Assembly (NCBI GenBank): GCA_002099365.1
Contig: MSED01000003.1
Coordinates: 2,480,001-2,544,000 of the forward strand
Source: Phialophora verrucosa
Lineage: Eukaryota; Ascomycota; Eurotiomycetes; Chaetothyriales; Herpotrichiellaceae
Direction of reading: 5' to 3'
DNA length: 64,000 bases
The notes under the pieces are model-generated. The model saw only the letters and a program-made list of their open reading frames with translations, made no database searches and had not been told where the DNA came from. The stretch's first letter is position 1, and each line of letters opens with the position of its first letter. A program made the position numbers and the translations under genes. Below are positions 31,945-44,212 of the stretch, in pieces.

Positions 31945-33901
31945 ATGGCGAGCACAAACTTGAAGGAGCAAAGTCAATCCCAAGCGATCGGGAGTGTAGA
32001 TCTCGACATTGATGCGCTTCAAGCAAGGTATGACGCGGAGCGTGACAAGCGAATCCGCAAGGAGGGTCCGGCTCAGTATGATCGGTCACGTCCGTCGAAC
32101 TTCAACGACTATCTACGTGACCCGTACGTAAAGCCGGGCTTTACTCGAGCGCCTGTCAAGGCTGTCTACGATGTGGTTATTGTCGGAGCCGGCTATACTG
32201 GCCTTCAGCTTGCTGCTCGTCTGATCGAGAAGGGATATACGAACATTTGCGTGATTGAGAAAGGGGGCGACGTCGGCGGGACTTGGTAAGCAGAAACACG
32301 ACGAGAAAAGATGCTAGTTCGGGTACTAAGACTTGGGCTCTCCTAGGTACTGGAACCGCTATCCTGGCATCCAATGTGATATCGACGCGTACATCTATAT
32401 GCCGCTTCTAGAGGAAACAGGAGTCCTCCCGACGCAAAAATACGTCTCTGGTACTGAATTATTCCAGCACGCCCAGAGGCTTGCAGAACACTACGGCATC
32501 TATGAACGCACCCTTCTCCAGACGGAGGTGCATAGTATGACCTGGGAAGAGTCAACAAGCACGTGGAAAGTCGAGACTGATCGCAAGGACGACATCCACG
32601 CTCAATGGATTATTCCGGCCGAAGGCCCGCTTCACACGCCCAAGTTTCCTGGCATCCCCGGCATCTCGTCCTTCAAAGGGCACAGCTTCCACAGCTCTCG
32701 ATGGGACTACTCATACACCGGTGGCGCCGTAGACGACCCTGACCTAGTTAAACTGAAAACCGAGCGGGTGGGAATCATCGGAACCGGTGCGACGGCGATC
32801 CAAATTGTCCCTGCGGTAGCCAAGTGGGCAAAGGAGCTTTATGTCTTCCAACGGACCCCCTCGGCTGTCAATGCCCGCAACAACAAACCAACGGACATGG
32901 ATTGGGCCAGGTCACTTCCTCAGGGCTGGCAACGAAAGCGGATGGAGAATTTTACAACCATAGTCAACGGTGGGCACACCGCCGAAGACATGGTCAACGA
33001 CGGCTGGACTGAAGCCATTCGTTCAACGCCAGGATTCTTCGGAACCGGTAACGACGGCGATGATGGTGCAGCAAGGAGGCTCCAGGCGGCTGACTTTAGA
33101 AAGATGGAATCTGTCCGACAACGTGTAGACAGCATTGTCAAGGACAAAGCCACAGCGGAGGCTCTCAAGCCATACTACAAGCAATTCTGTAAACGTCCTT
33201 GCTTCCACGACGAGTATCTACAGGCTTTCAATAAAGACAACGTCCATCTTATCGACACACAAGGGCAGGGTGTCGAAGCCATGACCGAGACTGGGGTAGT
33301 GGTCAACGGCACGACATATGAGCTAGACGGCGTCATCTTCGCCACCGGATTCGACTTTGCTGGCGACTTTACTCGGGACAATGGCAAGATTATCGGACGT
33401 GACAGTCTCACCTTGTCGGAAAAGTGGAAAGACGGGCCTACAACCTTCCAGGGCTGGGCGGTCAGTGGGTTTCCAAATCTCATGATCCTTGGACCGACTC
33501 AGTCGGCGCCGAACCCCAACTGGACTCACAGCATGGTGGAGATGGCCACGCATTTGATTTACCTCATTGACGAGAGCAAGAGACGTGGCATCAAGGTCAT
33601 TGAGCCGTCCGAGGAAGCCGAGTCCCGTTGGGTGAGGGAAGCGGTCAAGATGAGTGAGAGCAGGTCGGACTTCTTGAAAGAGTGCACCCCTGGGTATTAC
33701 AACAACGAGGGCAAAGTCGACGAGAAAACTTTGCGCGCACAGCCGTACGGGGGCGGCGGGTTGAAATTCAACAAGATATTGACTGAGTGGCGAAATGAGG
33801 GCAATCTCAAGGGGATGGTTTGTAATCCAGGCGGCAAGCTTGTCAAGGCTCCATATCAGCCAGGGAAGGGGGGTTCGGTCGAGGTGTTAGAAGTAGTCTG
33901 A
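31945..33901 (+). CDS. Baeyer-Villiger monooxygenase 2
   Basis: Exons 31945..32285 and 32347..33901, 631 residues. The N-terminal extension (about 70 residues, with LQARYDAERDKRIRKEGPAQ) is typical of the long fungal cyclic-ketone/steroid BVMO branch. It has VVIVGAGYTGLQLAARL (FAD), GGTWYWNRYPGIQCD, the fingerprint FKGHSFHSSRWDY, VGIIGTGATAIQIV (NADP) and VIFATGFDF. The single intron falls inside GGTW|YWNRYP. It converts a cyclic ketone to a lactone with NADPH and O2. It is close in layout to BVMO 3 (same RxEGPAQY start block), which has no intron. Confidence 0.93.
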
Positions 33902-34003
33902 AGTTAGATAGAGAGTATTCCCAATCTCTTGTATTTACACTGAGATCTCGATTGATAAAGTCCATATGTCTCCTTAGCTGTGCCCACAAGTTCGCGGCGT
34001 GTT

Positions 34004-35299
34004 TCAGAGAGGCGGAATGATCTTGGCCTGCTTCATCCGGTCAAAAATGGGACTCCACGTTTCAATGATAGAGGATCTCTCGGTGAAGCCTTTCCCCTGG
34101 ATCTTGCTCATATCGAGTTGCCGATCAAAGTCCGCCAGCTCCAATTGCCCTATCTCGAAGCCTGGTTGTCGCAATTCATTGACAGCAACACCCTTCTTCA
34201 GTCCGTAGACTTTCTCCAGCTCTTGCCACTCTTCGACATGCTCACCGATGAAATCTCTGACGCGTCTTGCGCCCTTCCCTGGGCCAATCCCCTTCAGGCC
34301 AAAGTACCCCGCTATGACTGGCCACTTCATCTCCCAGGTGTGCCAGTCCGGATCACTGGCGATGTTGAAGGCTTCGCCGCTGCCACACGTGTCGGGATGC
34401 AAGGAAAGGAAGATATTTTGCCGCCCTGTCATTATCGCCCCAGCTTCATTGTGTTTCGCAACCCAGCTCCTCTCGTTCCCAGGAAAAGGCACCTTGGACC
34501 CCTTTCCGTGGACTTTGATCCACAGAGAGAAATAGATCCCCAGCAGCTCAGCCAGAGAGTGAGCGTTGAAGTTGGGGACGAAGCCGATGATCATGTCAGG
34601 CCGGGTCTCATTCCAGGTCCACTTCTTGCCCTTGGAGTACTCGATTAAAAAATCGAGCTGAGCGTAGTAGAAGAGGGAATCCGACCAGGGCTTCTTCAGC
34701 CGCGGAAGCCCTTCGTGCAGAGGGACCGGGAAGTAATGATCCTCTCCTAGGTAAAAGCCGTATGTCTAGGGCGATGTCAGTCGAACGGGCAAGCAGGGCC
34801 GCAGATTTCGCTTTGTGGAAACGTACCATTGTTCCTGTCTGTAGCACAACAAATTCTAGTTCCGGGGCAAGGTGATCCAATGCTCTGATCGCGTTGCTCA
34901 GCATTTTGACGTTCTCTTCGGTCTGTTGTTGCGCATTTTGCTGGGCTTTGAATGCTGGAAAGAGGGTTACTAACAAGCCGTCTGCACGGAGCTCCTCACT
35001 GGCGGCAACTCACCGAGATAATAAACATGAGTGACGGTGCTGATGTCAGGTACCTTGCTTTTGAAGGTCTCTTGGAGGCTCTTGGGAGTTTGCTCCAGCA
35101 GATCGATACCGGACACAATATTCAATCGCTCATCCGCCGCCCATAATGACATTTCCAAACTTAGAGGCCTGTTTGTCAAGGCCGTGACACGACTCCATAT
35201 CCCTTTGTCGGGATAGTCATTGAGTAGCTCGTTGACCACAGCCCAACCTGAAATTCCAGAGGCGCCAAAGACCAGTGCATGCTTGTTCTGAGTGGCCAT
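34004..35299 (-). CDS. PRISE-type NAD(P)H enone reductase (progesterone 5-beta-reductase/iridoid synthase-like)
   Basis: Three exons, complement(34004..34765, 34827..34954, 35014..35299), 391 residues. It opens with KHALVFGASGISGWAVVNEL, an SDR Rossmann motif, then TALTNRPL, YYLAFKAQQ and VLQTGTMTYGFYLGE. The typical WTWNETRPDMIIGFVPN block follows, then SLAELLGIYFSLW. This is the layout of the PRISE family (extended SDR), which reduces 1,4-enones such as progesterone or related terpenoid enals. Together with the KSTD-like and OYE enzymes it gives three different enone/ketone redox enzymes in the cluster. A CCGAAATTCCG site lies 166 bases upstream. Confidence 0.85.
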
Positions 35300-35853
35300 C
35301 GAAGCTCTCTCCGCCGTCGATCTGTCCGTCTCAGGCTCACTGGCTGTTCTTGCTGAAACATTTGTCTGAATCGGGCGGTATTTAAGCCGACTTGACGCTC
35401 CGGCTAAACAGCCCTCGGACCGTGCTAAGAAGGACAGACCCCCTTCCTAAATTTCTCCCCTAAGCCGAAATTCCGGCCTCCAGCTTCCGTCGTCTTCATT
35501 TGAGGCCTAGGTCGATGAGTAAAATGGGACCAATGGCTTTGGAACGAATGCTGGGGAATCATTCTCGTCGAGCACGTGAATGGGCGATGCGTAAGTCGAG
35601 GCCCCCAGCTCGTGGCCGGGTCAAAACGTGGTGCATGGGCAAAATTTTCTGGAAAAAGGCCCAAGCACAGATTGATCTTTGCCTATTGCAGCAGTCGGGC
35701 GGTATTGCTTGCTTTTTGCATTGATTCCCGGCCTTCGAGATGACTTATTCCGTAACGGCGTGAAGACACAGCGAACAACACAGAACCGATATGATGAATA
35801 TCATTCATTCTTCTTCATTCCATCTAAGCTAAATGAAGATATATGCCATCGGC
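35300..35853. other. Promoter region of the PRISE-type gene and 3' flank of P450 1
   Basis: Full 11-base motif at 35465-35475. No gene supported. Confidence 0.4.
35465..35475 (-). promoter_or_regulatory. CGG direct-repeat site, 5-base spacer (CGGAATTTCGG on minus)
   Basis: It reads CCGAAATTCCG on plus, 166 bases upstream of the PRISE-type start. Confidence 0.5.
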
Positions 35854-37638
35854 TTATAAATCCTCCTCACGTAGCTGGATAGCGACCTCCAAGCCACTCT
35901 GAGGTACAAGCCACCCAGGGGCAGGGTGAGACTTGTACTGTGTAGGATCCAAGATGCGTACGTCAAACCGCCTCAAGAGCTCCGGGATGAACTTGGTGAT
36001 CTCCAACATGGCAATGTTCTTCCCAATGCAGACCCGGGGACCGGCGCCGAACCAAAAATTCAGGTTCTCCATTCTTCGGATACGTTCTGGATCACCCTCC
36101 AGCCACCGCTCTGGTCGAAACTCATCTGCGTCTTCCCCGTAGAGTGCTTTGTCACGGTGGACGGTCCATGCATTACATCCCACTATGGTGCCAGCCGGCA
36201 GGTAGCGGCCACACAACTCGATCCCTCCAGGTGGTACATCGCGGGGAAGCATCTGACCAAGCGCTGGGTGGTATCGCAGGCATTCCTTTATACAAGCTTG
36301 ATAGTATGCCATCTTGCTTCCTTCTGCCCACATAATCGGGCGTTCGACGTCCTCGGTCTGGTTTCGTGCTTGCAGGACGCCCTTGATCTCTGCCATAACC
36401 TTGTCTATATAGTAGTTAGCCACTCTGTGCTCCATTCCGTTTTCCGGACACTGTCATACTGTACACATGCGGGCGGGTCAGAATTTGAAAGACCAGCTCT
36501 CGGAGCGCAATCGCGGTCGTGTCAGATCCCGCGGCCACCGTTGTGTTTGCATAGTCAGCAATACGATCCTCGGTCATGATGTCTGCATATTTCTCTTTGG
36601 CCTTGATGAACTGAGTCACGAAATCTGGCTTATGATCTGTGTCTTGTACATGTTCCCGAATCCGATCCGTCGTAAATTTGATGACTGCCAGCTTCTGAAA
36701 CTTTCTTAGGATTGGATTTTTAACTCTCAAGATTTCGTCAACCAGTGGGAGGGCTCCCATCTGCGCAGATCAGGGGAGACCCGTGTTAGACTTGGACAGA
36801 AACTTGCGGATTGTTCTGACCTCACCATTCCCACATAATTGTTCTGCTTGCCGGTATGGCTCATCATATTGTTGACGTCGATGCCACTCTCCAGAAACCC
36901 GAGCCGCTTGCTGAAGGTCAACTCTCCACTAAAGTCCGGTCAGTTGTTTAGATGTGGTTAAAGAGGATAGTGACAACGCGGAGCTTAACCTTACATGATA
37001 TCGAATGCATACATCTGGAGCCATCTAGAAAAGTCGCACTTTTCTTTAGTCACTACGAACCGCCGGGTGATCTCTCTCGCGAAGGTCTCAAAGGTTGAGT
37101 CCACGAGCGGCTCGTATTCAACCAGAGTGCTTAGAGCGTACGCATGAGCCACTGGCCGTCTCAATGCAGCATGAACTCTCTCGTCCCTGGTAGAGGAGAG
37201 GTTTGGAAGCACATCCCCGTTTTTGTTCGTTTGGTGCTGTGTGATATAAAGGTCACTCTGGAAGCAGCAGAGTCAGTCTAGGCTACCATTCCAGCGTCGG
37301 AGATCCGAGTGCAAGACCTTCTGGAAGACAGGCTTGTAGCCGTAAATTATGCGGATGGCCTCAGAATCGGCGACTGAGACCGTTCTAGGGCCCAGTCGAA
37401 CGAGAGGAGAGCCATATTTCTGGTGAAGCTCGATCTCCTTCCATGTTTTGCCCCTGTTGCAATGCACAAAGAACCACAAATTCGAGATACTCGCTAAGAA
37501 CGGTCCCGGAATATCGACCAGGTAGCGCCGGTAGTGATTGCGAACAAAATGCAGCAAAAGCAACCCTATTAGACAGTGAAGCCAATATTCTCGCAGTATG
37601 TCGTCGCTTGCAACAGCGAGAATCGAAGTGAAAGCCAT
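35854..37638 (-). CDS. Cytochrome P450 1 (pisatin-demethylase-like class)
   Basis: Five exons, complement(35854..36404, 36460..36760, 36826..36928, 36995..37257, 37318..37638), 512 residues. There is one N-terminal membrane segment (WLHCLIGLLLLHFV) followed by the proline-rich DIPGPFLAS. The I-helix is AAGSDTTAIALREL, the K-helix is ECLRYHP (ExxR), then FRPERWL and the heme loop FGAGPRVCIGKNIAMLEI with the Cys ligand. It should be ER-bound and need a P450 reductase. Its second and third exons are 263 and 103 bases, exactly as in P450 2, so the two are close paralogues. It would hydroxylate the pathway substrate. Confidence 0.9.
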
Positions 37639-38717
37639 CTGTACCAATCAAAGGGTTGGAGGATCCTGATGTCGACCACCAACTCTATTGACAAGGGGCT
37701 CAGGCACACTAAGCGAACCATATACGGCAACTCATTGCTTTAGCCGGAAAAATGGCCCCCATCTTCCGGTGACACCAACAGCCCAAGAGCTTCTCGGAAA
37801 ATGCAGAGCCGGGTTAAGTGAAAACCCGCCTACGGCCGATTCACAAATGGTTGCGGCGGACTTGCTTCTCATTTTCCGAGATCCAGGGCATCACTGAGTA
37901 CTTCAATGAATGTCTGGCCCTCCCGGCGCCTGGCACGCAGAGCCAGATCGTCGTAGGATATTCGTTTGTTTCGGCCGAAAATGCTTCATGTGACGGTTCT
38001 AGGCTTCCGTCATTCTTTTCTCTCCACTGTATCAAGTGTTTGGATCTCAGATATATGTCGTCCCCGGCAAGGATTGGAACGAGACCAGTTCCGCCGGGGT
38101 CCCTCCGTTTTGAAAGCTTAATGAGGGTTGGTGTTAGGGATGGCTTAATTTGGGGATAGGCAGAGCGAGGCAATGAATAGTAGTAGTATTCAGGAACTAG
38201 GTTACACTTGACCTCCAGTCAACACAGGACTCGAACTATGAGGGAAGGATACTTCTCTCGTGCGAGTGCCTGCTTATCTACCTGAGCTTATCCGTGGCTT
38301 GGTATTCATGACAGTTCTCTCTCCTGGCACCAAATTAAGACTTGAGCAAATTCGAGCTCAGCCAATTCCCGCAAAAGCTTCAATGCAGATACATGCGCCA
38401 GTTAAACTCGTTCTATTTACCATGGACAAAGCGATTGTGGCCCTAGATGTAACCGTACTAGGCCTGCATAGCAAAAGAGCTGTATTCCCCCCGCAGCCAT
38501 CCCCCTGGCCCGCCTTCCCCACCCTCTCCCTCCTCTGTAATTCCGGGCTCATTTTCCGAACTACGGGGTAGCGCTGAAGGCTTTTGCCGTTTCTGTAGGG
38601 GGCTGAGAACAATATAAACTTCTCGATGGGCTCAGATGGATACTTCGAGCCCGTCACGCCAAAGCTCACACCGCAGCTATTGCAACTCGCGACAGACACC
38701 CCTCCCACCCCGGCAAA
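37639..38717. other. Divergent intergenic region between P450 1 and a TRI12 transporter
   Basis: AATTCCGGG at about 38539 and TTTCCGAAC at about 38554 are partial motifs. A tRNA-like T-loop sequence near 38230 does not fold into a tRNA. No gene supported. Confidence 0.35.
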
Positions 38718-40597
38718 ATGGAAGAAAAGGAGATTTCAAACGCCCCAGACATCAATCAGATTGAACAATCTCCGAGTGTAACGGAGGAGCTCACTGACGC
38801 CGAACGTGAGGACGAGGTCACTAACAAGACATGGTTGGCTGTATTTGTACGATGCTGCCCCTTCCTCCCCCCCCTTTTCTTCTGGCAAACGCCGGCCAGG
38901 CTGTGCCTCGCTGCATACGAGCTCAAGTGCTGACCATCGCGGAGGCCCTCGCAGCATCCGGCGGTATCTCGTACTGGACAGTACCCGTGCTCAGCACCGT
39001 GCAACCTCAGCTTGCGGCCAAAGTCAACGGAGGCGCGGCCGACAATGCATGGTATCTCTCAGGCTGGATGATCTCGGCTCTCGTGGCCTCGATGGTCTGC
39101 GGTCCAAGTAGCGATCTCTTCGGCCGGCGCTACTTCATCCTCTTCGGGAACCTATGCTGCGTCATCGGGAGTGTGGTTGCAGGCTCTGCACAGAGTGCCA
39201 CTGCCCTCATTGTCGGTATGAGCTTCAGCGGCTGGGGGTCGGGCAATTGCCAGATGGCCACGTTCGCGCTACCTGAGCTTTTACCCAAGAAATGGAGACC
39301 TATGGGTGTCGTGCTGTCCGAGCTCTGGGCCTGCTTCTCCAACATTCTGGGCCCTGTCGCTGCCCGAATGTCCATTCGCGCCGGAGGAGCAGTCTGGCGA
39401 TGGCCCTTCTACGCCAACGCCATTGCCATGGGAATGACCAGTCTCCTGCTGTTCCTGGTCTATTTTCCACCAAAACACCCTCGTGGCCTCTCCTTTAGGC
39501 GGGCTTTCCGTGAGCTCGACTATGTTGGAATGGTCCTCTTCACTATTGGAATTGTCCTCCTTGCCAGTGGGATCGTCAACACCTATCTCCCTTCGAAGAC
39601 CGACCCAAAGATAATCGCGCCACTCGTGCTCGGCTTCGTGCTCTTGGTGGTGTTCGGACTCTGGGAGACCCTGATGCCTTTGAAGCAACCTCTGACTCCG
39701 CCTCATTTGTTCCGAGACAATTATGGCCGCGCTTTTACCGCACCTTTCATTTGCGGCACCTTTGGTGGAATGTTCTATCTTGGTCCCAATATTCTGTGGT
39801 CTAATCTTGTCTCCGTCGTTTTCACAGACCCAGCAGACACGGGAGACAAGATTCTCAAGTTATCTACCGTCCAAGGTCTGGGAGTGACTGCCGGAGCACT
39901 TGGACTTGCTTTCCTTGGGGGCAGGATCAAGCATTGGAAGTGGCAAATGATTATCACCTACGGATTGTTGACGCTCACCGGTGGCCTGTTCGCCCTGGCC
40001 GAGCCCGAGCGTCTGGCAGGGACAATTGTCATTTGCGCGCTGTCGGGCTTTGCTTACGCCTGGTCGGCATATCTTACCGTCGCTTACATCCAATTCGGCG
40101 CGGATCAGGTTGAAATCGGTGTCGCAGGAGGCCTTGCGTAAGTTGTCCCCCCCCTTAATAACATATGTACCGCCCCTAACTAGAGTTCGCGCAGCGCCGT
40201 CACTCGGTATGCAGGTGGTGTCATTGCCAGCACCATTCTTTCCACAATTCTCACAAACGTCCTCGCGGATGACTCGGCCACCCGTGTTGTCGCAGCTGCG
40301 GAGGCGGCTGGAGCCTCGCCAGCCATGGCGAAGGAGGTTCTTGCTGCCGTGCCTATGGGGGCAGCTGCACTAGATGCCATTGCGGGAATCACCACGTCAA
40401 TCATCCAGGCGGCTGGTCATGCATATATTCAGTCCTACCTCAAGGCCCTGCACACGGTGGCTTATGCGTCCATTGCATTTGGCCTGGTAGGATTTTTCGG
40501 CACCTTTTTCGTGGAGGACATCACGCCAAAGATGACACCCAAGATCGAGATCTTCTTGGAGAACGATGTCAATGCAGGCAAGAACAAGTTCCACTAG
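38718..40597 (+). CDS. MFS transporter, TRI12/fungal trichothecene efflux pump type 1
   Basis: Three exons, 38718..38846, 38900..40137, 40195..40597, 589 residues. It has SSDLFGRRYFILFGN in loop 2-3, a glycine-rich GWGSGNCQMATFALPEL helix, WRWPFYANAIAMG, the GGRIKHWKWQM block in the second half and a long C-terminal loop-helix (AGHAYIQSYLKALHTVAYAS), all typical of PF06609 (14 helices). The first intron contains a C/T-rich tract. It probably exports or imports a hydrophobic compound across the plasma membrane. It lies between P450 1 and regulator 2. The first transmembrane helix is weak in the reconstructed joint (FAVPRCIRAQVL), so the exact 5' splice there is uncertain. Confidence 0.83.
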
Positions 40598-41546
40598 AGA
40601 GCTGTGGAGAAAAGCAGGAGTAAACGGGAGGGCTCTCTCCGTTAGGACCCGGAGGAGAGCTGACATGTGATGTACATACGATGTGTGAGAGACCTGTTCG
40701 AAAGCCAGAGGGTGGGCGGGTGGTGAACACTGAACAGGACTGTAGTAACCGCCGGTACTGCTTGCTTTCAATCTCCCGTCCCTTACTACCTAGGCCTCTG
40801 CCCTGCCTGTGGGACCTGTACGTTCAACATCGATGATAGCAAGGACTGGCGTTCACATGCCGGTGATAGAAGCCGCGAAGAGATATCTGAGCAGAAAACG
40901 ACATCATCCCCTGGGAGACATTCCACGCGGGTGGATGGGTGTTGATCCTACTGCAATCCTGGTCGACAACACAATGCCGTTTCCCAAGGTGTGGGCTACA
41001 GTAGTTCGCGAGTTTCTCCGTCATGCTTTCCATGCTCGAGATCGGTCTAGAGTCCTTAACCAGGGGCTCCGGTCACAACTTGAACGGTTGCATCCGAAAA
41101 GATTAAAGAATTAGCTATCGATCTTGCGAATCGCAGAAAGCGACCTTCTCCTTTAGTGCATCCGGCTTGACCACGAAAGCTCTGTATTTCATTCTCGGAA
41201 ATTCGCTCACGAGCTCTAGCCGCCACCCGCATCTGAGGGCCAGTGGGCTCCGTGGACGCAGCGGGGAACCTCAGAGGAGACAGCCAATCCACTGAAGTCG
41301 CCTCCCGCTGAGAAGAATCTGGCGAGCCCGTCCTCTCCCGTGGTGGGGAAAACCCAGTTTCGCAACCCCTCTCCCCACGGGGTTGAGACTTTTTCCGAGC
41401 TTACCGGAGACACATTTCTTCAATGCGTGGTTGTCATTCCATAATTCCACACCCATATTCCGGACTTGCTATCTTGATGATTCCTGTCAGCGAGGGCGCC
41501 TCTTTAACAAAGTGAGCGACTGGCGGAACTTGTTATTGTCTGTGAA
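40598..41546. other. Promoter region of regulator 2
   Basis: ATATTCCGGAC at about 41457 is a half site close to the start. No gene supported in the rest. Confidence 0.35.
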
Positions 41547-43940
41547 ATGGCTGGTCAACAGACGCCCGAACCGCAGGAAGTTGAGGTCCGAAGTAGTGGT
41601 GGCCGAAGTCGACCACGAGCAAGCGTTGCTTGTGCCCATTGCCGTAGTCGGAAGATCAAGGTGAGACCATGTCAACACCTTCTGCGACGCCGGGCTAAGC
41701 TAGGGTATGATGGCCAGTGCGACGTGCAAACCGCTGAGGGAGCCGTCTGCAGCCCTTGCCGGGCTGCCAACCACGAGTGCATAATCGTGGGCAGCGACCG
41801 AAGAAAGTCTGTCGAGTCCATTCCGACCAGGCTGAAGTTCCCGACTCTGACAAACACTTGATCAGATACCGTTCGCGGGCCCATCTCGCCGCCATTCAGG
41901 GCCGCTTGCAAAAGATCGAAATGCTCATGAGCAAAGGCGTCCGGCCCGATGTGCCTCGAGAAAATGCTCCTGATCCACATCATCAGCTCGAGGGTGCCCT
42001 AAATTCCGAGCAACCCGATCACGCTACTCTCCAACCCATCCCAATGCAGGCGACTTCGCCTATGGAGCCGGGATCCCAGCTCTCAGAACTACCCCGGTCG
42101 CCGGCTTCGCCCCGAGACTGCCCCATGGGAGAAAGTCAGCAGCCTGCTGGCAGCGTCAGGTTGGGCGAGAGTCTACCTCTGCAGCACTGCCCACCCGCCA
42201 TCTCAGGTGTGGGCGACAGCTCGATTGCTGCTCCTATCGGGCAGACGTCCTCGTCACCTGTCGAGCCCGGACATGCTGGATCTACGACGCTATGGAACCC
42301 GGCTAGTACATCACTGACGGAGGACGAGCCTGCTCGTCGATGGGATAGCGATTCTGACGATGGGAACATCCGCTATTTTGGACCGACCACACGCCTCCAT
42401 ATTCAGTCTCATTTGTTGAGCGAGGCGCCGGAAGTGCTAGAAGAGGTGAGCCTTGGGCCGGAGTCGATCGACAATCTAGACTCGCCTCAAGTGAAGAAAA
42501 TGATCCTGGACACAATGTGGAAATACTTCACGCTGGCAGTCGTCGTCGTCGAGAAAGACATGTTCATGACCCATCGAGCGCGAGGTCAGACTTCCCAATA
42601 TTACTCCCCCTTCCTGGAAGATGTGCTACTCGCCTGTGGATCACGAGTAAGCACTTCCTCTGCCGTCCGGAAGCTCGGGCGGAGGTACGCGGACCGCGCC
42701 AAAACTGCTATTGTGTCGCAGATAGAATCACCGACCGCTGCGTCGGTACAAGGCTTCTTGATGCTCTCCGAATTTGAAGCCACTCAAGGCCGGGAGCGCA
42801 TAGCCTGGTCCTATAGTGGTATGTCAATCGTCTTTTCCCGTCCCTTGCCCCTGTTCTCCAGAGTCGAGGCTCACCCGGTCTGTAGGGATCGCTTGCAGAA
42901 GTATTTTCGAGCTCGGCCTTCACCAGGACTGCTCGGACCTGATCGCGCAGGGCAAGCTCACCCCGGCCGAAGCCAAGTTCCGATATGTTCTGCTGCTAAG
43001 CGCGTTTCATTTCGACTCTCTCTGGAGCCTCTACTTCGGTCGGCCTAGTACAATATCTCTCCCTGTACTCAAGACAGCATTGCGAGTGGCACGAAAGTAC
43101 GGCGACGGAAGTAGTGGGTACCCCGTGATGGATGCCTGGGTGGGACTGAGCGTCCACACTCTCGAGGTAGCAAACATTATGAGTAACCCTTTTCCATTCA
43201 ACGCCGGGACACTCAATCACTTGTCAACATTGTACAACAGCGTCCGGGCGTCGTTCGAGACGCTGGATCCAGCAATCCGCTGTGACGACTCTCGGATTGT
43301 GGACCTGGATCAGGACATGTACGCGTTGAACATGCATTACTGTTGCCTACAGATTATCCTTCATCGTATTCCCACCTTGAGCTACCAACATGACCGAAAG
43401 CTGGACGGATCAGAATCGCGTCCCAAGACTTTACCCTGCTTCACCATCGAGCAGTCGCGACAAGTCATATACGACAACGCGGTGCGCATTGCTCGGCTGA
43501 TGCACGCGTACGTTCAGATATACGGCATCGAGCAAACCCACTCCATCTTCCTGGACGCCATCTTTGTTGCGGCGTGCGCGCTCATTTCCCACATCCTCAG
43601 TTCCCAGCTCGAGCAAGAGACCGACACACAATGGCTCCGCACCATCGCCGACGCGCTGGAGGCAGCCCAGGTACACTTCCACGTCACGATACGCATGAGA
43701 GGTACGCTGGCGCGCCGCACGGAGAATACACGACTGTCGGGAATGTTTCGATCCAAGCGCGAGGACCGGGGCTCGAGCTGCCCCGAACCAAACATTTCCC
43801 CCGGCTTCCTCCAGACCGAGGGTATTCCTGACTTGTTCATGGGCGACATGTCAATGGATCCGACGGCGGAAGACTTCCTGGTTGTCAACGGGATGGGCTT
43901 AGATTCGATGCCGTGGTCCTTCGGCCTCTCCGCTGTCTAA
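41547..43940 (+). CDS. Zn2Cys6 transcription factor, regulator 2
   Basis: Four exons, 41547..41660, 41718..41806, 41866..42818, 42886..43940, 736 residues. The zinc cluster reads CAHCRSRKIK, intron, then CDVQTAEGAVCSPC and later HEC. A basic stretch DRRK ends the second exon. A proline- and serine-rich linker follows, then the fungal_trans domain (GIACRSIFELGLHQD, FHFDSLWSLYFGRPSTISLP). The second exon is 89 bases, the same length and placed at the same points as in regulator 3, so the two are paralogues. It is convergent with BVMO 3. It is a candidate binder of the CGG repeats. Confidence 0.88.
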
Positions 43941-44212
43941 GCCAGAAATAGAGTCACGTTAGATTAGCCGGCCACGGAGCGCCACCACTTTCCGTCGTTC
44001 GCGAAAAAGCACGGGCGGGCGGTAGACAATTTCCGTAGGATCTTTTATCCTAACTTCGAAGCATGCCCCACATACGCAGGGTCCGAGATTCGGACATATA
44101 CATAGGACAGCGAGTGGTCTAGGACCCAGGTGACTTGCCGCCTCTGTATTTTTTTAACGGTGCGTACTCAGATCCGTATCTCTCCCTCTCTCTTCATCCA
44201 TGGTCTACACTA
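43941..44212. other. Convergent gap between regulator 2 and BVMO 3
   Basis: Two stop-to-stop ends with no promoter expected. No full CGG repeat is present, which serves as an internal contrast for the motif. Confidence 0.4.

Noticed and set aside
33980..34648. 222-codon plus-strand open frame
   Set aside because: It is antisense to the PRISE-type coding exon, which has clear family motifs.
38215..38300. tRNA-like sequence on the minus strand (T-loop GTTCGAGTCC and D-loop-like GCTCAGGTAGATAAGC)
   Set aside because: The T-stem does not pair and no acceptor stem or anticodon arm could be built.
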